Source of the DNA: Desulfitibacter sp. BRH_c19
Lineage (GTDB): Bacteria > Bacillota > DSM-16504 > Desulfitibacterales > Desulfitibacteraceae
Direction of reading: 5' to 3'
Length of the DNA: 64,000 bases
Assembly: GCA_001515945.1 (NCBI GenBank)
Contig: LOER01000025.1
Coordinates: forward strand, 20,377 to 84,376
Shown: one piece after another, positions 62,002 through 64,000 of the stretch
How the letters are laid out: the number at the start of each line of letters is the position of its first letter
How positions within the stretch are numbered: position 1 is the first letter of the stretch
Notes under the pieces: model-generated
Databases searched by the model: none
What the model was told of the DNA's origin: nothing
Seen by the model: the letters and a program-made list of their open reading frames with translations, nothing else
Made by a program: the position numbers and the translations under genes

Positions 62002-62079
62002 AATGCAATTTTATCTGGAATATTGTAGAATAGAAGGGTAATTTAACCACAAATTGCTTTTTGAAAACATGGGGGGATT

Positions 62080-62958
62080 ATGATGATTAATAAAACCAGC
62101 CTTGAAAAGGAATCTGTGACTTTTGCGCTTCATGGTTCAAATGTTAATAGTCAATACAGTATATCAGATGATTTACAATCTGTAGAAATAGATGAGGGAC
62201 AGATAAATCAGGTTATCCATAATATTACTATTAATGCCGTTCACGCCATGCCAATGGGTGGTACAATTAAGATAAGTGCAAAAAATATCAAGTCCTGTGT
62301 AATATGTAATCTTCCGGTCCGTAAGGAAGGATATGTGAAAATTTCCTTTGAGGATTGTGGCATTGGTATTCCGAGAGAATACCTTAGTAAAATATTTGAC
62401 CCCTACTTTACAACAAAACAACAAGGTAGCGGCTTGGGATTAGCTACAAGCCATTCTATAATTAGTAGACACGGAGGCTGTATAACTGTCGATTCAAAAA
62501 TCGGAATTGGTACAACCTTTAGCATTTACCTTAAATCTTCTAATATAAAAGAAAGTAATCAAAAGGAAACTCCGAAGATAGAGCCATGCGAAGGTGGCAG
62601 AATCCTTGTAATGGATGACCAAAAGAGTATTATGGAGTTTTTAAGGAATTCCTTAACTTCATTGGGATATGAAGTAATCTGTGCAAAAGATGGAGCTGAA
62701 GCAGTTAGGTTGTTTAAAAAAGCGAAAAGACCCTTTGATCTTGTTATTTTAGATCTAACTGTTCCAGGATGCATGGGTGGAAAAGAAGCTATGGAGAAGA
62801 TTAAAGAAATAGATGTTAGTGTAAAGGCTATTGTGTCAAGTGGCTATAACAATAACCCTATAATGTCTAATCCTGAAATGCATGGTTTCAATGCCGTTAT
62901 TGCCAAACCATACAGCATTGAAGAATTGCATGCAGTTATTAGGAAAGTAACAATTTAG
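62080..62958 (+). CDS. Histidine kinase ATPase domain fused to a receiver domain, lacking the dimerisation domain
   Basis: 292 residues. Residues 30-150 are a HATPase domain with N box (QVIHNITINAVHAMPMGG), G1 (EDCGIGIP), F (FDPYFTTK) and G2 (GSGLGLATSHSI). Residues 172-290 are a receiver with MDDQ, phospho-acceptor Asp in LVILDLTVPG, and Lys in AKPYS. There is no HisKA domain or sensor in frame ahead of it, and the ATG is behind a good GGGGGG site, so it is either a truncated hybrid kinase that was given a new start or an accessory protein. A terminator follows. Confidence 0.85.
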   Translation: MMINKTSLEKESVTFALHGSNVNSQYSISDDLQSVEIDEGQINQVIHNITINAVHAMPMGGTIKISAKNIKSCVICNLPVRKEGYVKISFEDCGIGIPREYLSKIFDPYFTTKQQGSGLGLATSHSIISRHGGCITVDSKIGIGTTFSIYLKSSNIKESNQKETPKIEPCEGGRILVMDDQKSIMEFLRNSLTSLGYEVICAKDGAEAVRLFKKAKRPFDLVILDLTVPGCMGGKEAMEKIKEIDVSVKAIVSSGYNNNPIMSNPEMHGFNAVIAKPYSIEELHAVIRKVTI

Positions 62959-62999
62959 ATATAAAATATAGAATTCCAAAGAAAATTATATTTTGACAT

Positions 63000-63029
63000 A
63001 CAAAAAAGGGCAAGCGGGCCCTTTTTTGT
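63000..63029 (+). terminator. Terminator after the kinase-receiver gene
   Basis: ACAAAAAAGGGC pairs perfectly with GCCCTTTTTTGT around AAGCGG. Confidence 0.88.
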
Positions 63030-63200
63030 TATATGCATCTCTTTTTTTGCTTGGCTGGTTTAATGGAAGGAATATACATAATCATGACATAATTAATATA
63101 TATGAGTCCTTCTGAACATTGGTGGTAACAATCTCAAAAGGAACATAATTGGTGGGATTATGAGTCTATAAAAGTTTAATTTTTATCTTTAATTTTACTA

Positions 63201-63228
63201 ACAAAAGAGGAAGATATACCATATTATG
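63201..63228 (+). promoter_or_regulatory. Possible sigma-K-type promoter of the His-rich mini-protein
   Basis: AC at 63201-63202, 17 bases, then CATATTATG at 63220-63228, close to the late mother-cell sigma-K consensus (AC, 16-17, CATAnnnTA). It lies 30 bases ahead of the gene at 63259. The match is short, so the call is weak. Confidence 0.3.
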
Positions 63229-63258
63229 TAAAAGAATAAAATTTAAGGAGGGTTGCTT

Positions 63259-63414
63259 ATGGGTAGACCTGGCCTTGGGCCAATATTGCCAATCTTTGAT
63301 GATAACTTAATTCTTATTCTTCTACTGCTTTTCTGTTTCTTAATGCCAAAACAACAACATCATCACCATGATCATCACCACCACCATCATCCACATGGTT
63401 CAAAGGAAGCATAA
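63259..63414 (+). CDS. Small membrane protein with histidine-rich tail
   Basis: 51 residues beginning MGRPGLGPILPIFDDN, with one hydrophobic segment (LILILLLLFCFLMP) and a tail containing ten His in HHHHDHHHHHHPH, then GSKEA. AAGGAGGG at correct distance makes translation likely. The tail should bind divalent metals such as nickel, zinc or copper. Similar small, hydrophobic, histidine-rich proteins occur in spore formers; this one could be a spore-coat component or a metal reservoir. I do not know its family. Confidence 0.7.
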   Translation: MGRPGLGPILPIFDDNLILILLLLFCFLMPKQQHHHHDHHHHHHPHGSKEA

Positions 63415-63454
63415 TGGATTACTATTTAAAACCTCCATTTTGCCCTGGCTTTTA

Positions 63455-64000
63455 TGAACTGCCCCCTGTCAAGTAGACAGTGGAAAAAATAAAAATCTCT
63501 GACACCAATCATTTAATTATGGATGGTGTCATTTTTTATGCTGCTGAACTGAGAAGATATTGCCTGTACTCCAAAGGTGTCATACAGTTCAACCGCTTCT
63601 GATATCGATGGTTATTGTAATACTCTATGTACTCTATAAGTGCTGCCTCTAGCTCTTCATATGTGTTAAATTTATTGAGATAATACATTTCAGACTTCAT
63701 CATTCCCCAGAATGCTTCCATCGGGCCATTATCAATACACCTAGATACCCTTGACATGCTTTGTGTCATTTCTGCATCGTCTAGTTTCTTTTTAAATGAC
63801 TTGCTCGTGTATTGGAAACCACGGTCAGAATGAAAGATTGGTTTAGCATCTGGATATGTCTGATGGGCCATATCAAATGTTCTAAAAACCAGTTCATTAT
63901 TGTTGGAACACCCAACTACAAAAGAAACAATACTTTTATCTGCCAAATCAAGAATTGCACTAAGGTAAGCCTTGCTTTGAAGGCCATACTTCATTTCAGT
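63455..64000 (-). mobile_element. IS3-family insertion sequence, cut by the window edge
   Basis: The element end appears at TGAACTGCCCCC (63455), followed by TGTCAAGTAGACAG, a typical IS3-family terminal repeat. The orfB transposase gene is read towards this end. The other end, with orfA, lies beyond the window. Confidence 0.8.
63536..64000 (-). CDS. IS3-family transposase OrfB, C-terminal part (partial)
   Basis: DDE integrase core, frame open to the window edge (first residues TEMKYGLQSKAYLSAILDLAD). The first Asp is in ILDLADKSIVSF, the second in HSDRGFQYTS and the catalytic Glu in GPMEAFWGMMKSE, then the typical end NHRYQKRLNCMTPLEYRQ. It looks intact in this part. The N-terminus and the OrfA partner are outside. 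Confidence 0.9.
   Translation of the reverse strand, partial: TEMKYGLQSKAYLSAILDLADKSIVSFVVGCSNNNELVFRTFDMAHQTYPDAKPIFHSDRGFQYTSKSFKKKLDDAEMTQSMSRVSRCIDNGPMEAFWGMMKSEMYYLNKFNTYEELEAALIEYIEYYNNHRYQKRLNCMTPLEYRQYLLSSAA

Overview
The window reads as a chromosomal segment of a low-GC, spore-forming member of the Bacillota, most likely an anaerobic clostridium of the Peptococcaceae or related lines. The reasons are the conserved gene order from grpE to nif3 that is typical of this phylum, strong AGGAGG-type ribosome binding sites with frequent GTG and TTG starts, sporulation genes (yqfC, yqfD, spoVT), a glycine T-box ahead of glyQS, DegS/DegU-type regulators, and a probable selenoprotein. The species cannot be named from the sequence alone.

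Layout. Positions 1-7350 hold the chaperone and translation block: grpE (5' truncated by the window edge), dnaK, dnaJ, prmA, rsmE, mtaB, hinT, rpsU. Positions 7600-20650 hold nfeD-floA, the sporulation pair yqfC-yqfD, then phoH, pgpH, ybeY, dgkA, a DUF502 and a DUF881 membrane protein, cdd, era and recO. Positions 20650-28610 carry the T-box-controlled glyQS, then a gluconeogenesis control module: the CBS-domain repressor ccpN, the PPDK regulatory kinase/phosphatase ppsR and ppdK. Positions 28700-37900 hold tatC, dgt, dnaG, rpoD, four tRNAs (Asn, Met, Glu, Val), trmK, nif3, a zinc-ribbon coiled-coil protein and an RNase H. Positions 37900-46600 carry a DegS/DegU-type two-component pair directly ahead of a complete Flp/Tad pilus locus (flp, tadV, tadE, cpaB, cpaE, cpaF, tadB, tadC, DUF192).

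Positions 46600-64000 are accessory in character: an EamA exporter, a split non-homologous end-joining set (ATP-dependent ligase, LigD-type polymerase, Ku) with an NhaC antiporter between its parts, a LysM polysaccharide deacetylase, a small gene with an in-frame TGA that looks like a CC/Se-motif selenoprotein, NamZ-like muramidase, an orphan second Flp pilin on the minus strand, spoVT, metA (with the Glu111 typical of homoserine acetyltransferases), an SRAP protein, a YgjP-type metallopeptidase, a VanW protein, a hybrid kinase fragment, a histidine-rich mini-protein and the end of an IS3-family element.

What ordinary gene calling does not explain. (1) The small selenoprotein gene at 53868-54170 with a hairpin just after its TGA. 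(2) A dispersed intergenic repeat of about 200-300 bp, present in five copies (near 8937, 18621, 30789, 58618 and 61105), with conserved ends, variable middle parts and strong hairpin modules; it looks like a structured-RNA or miniature mobile element. (3) REP-like short repeats placed on both sides of the antiterminator of the glyQS T-box. (4) Two consecutive genes, ccpN and ppsR, whose best-supported starts are ATT codons. (5) A second Flp pilin gene 16 kb from the tad locus. Several of the starts given here were moved from the longest open frame to the codon that sits correctly behind a ribosome binding site; the reason is given in each entry.
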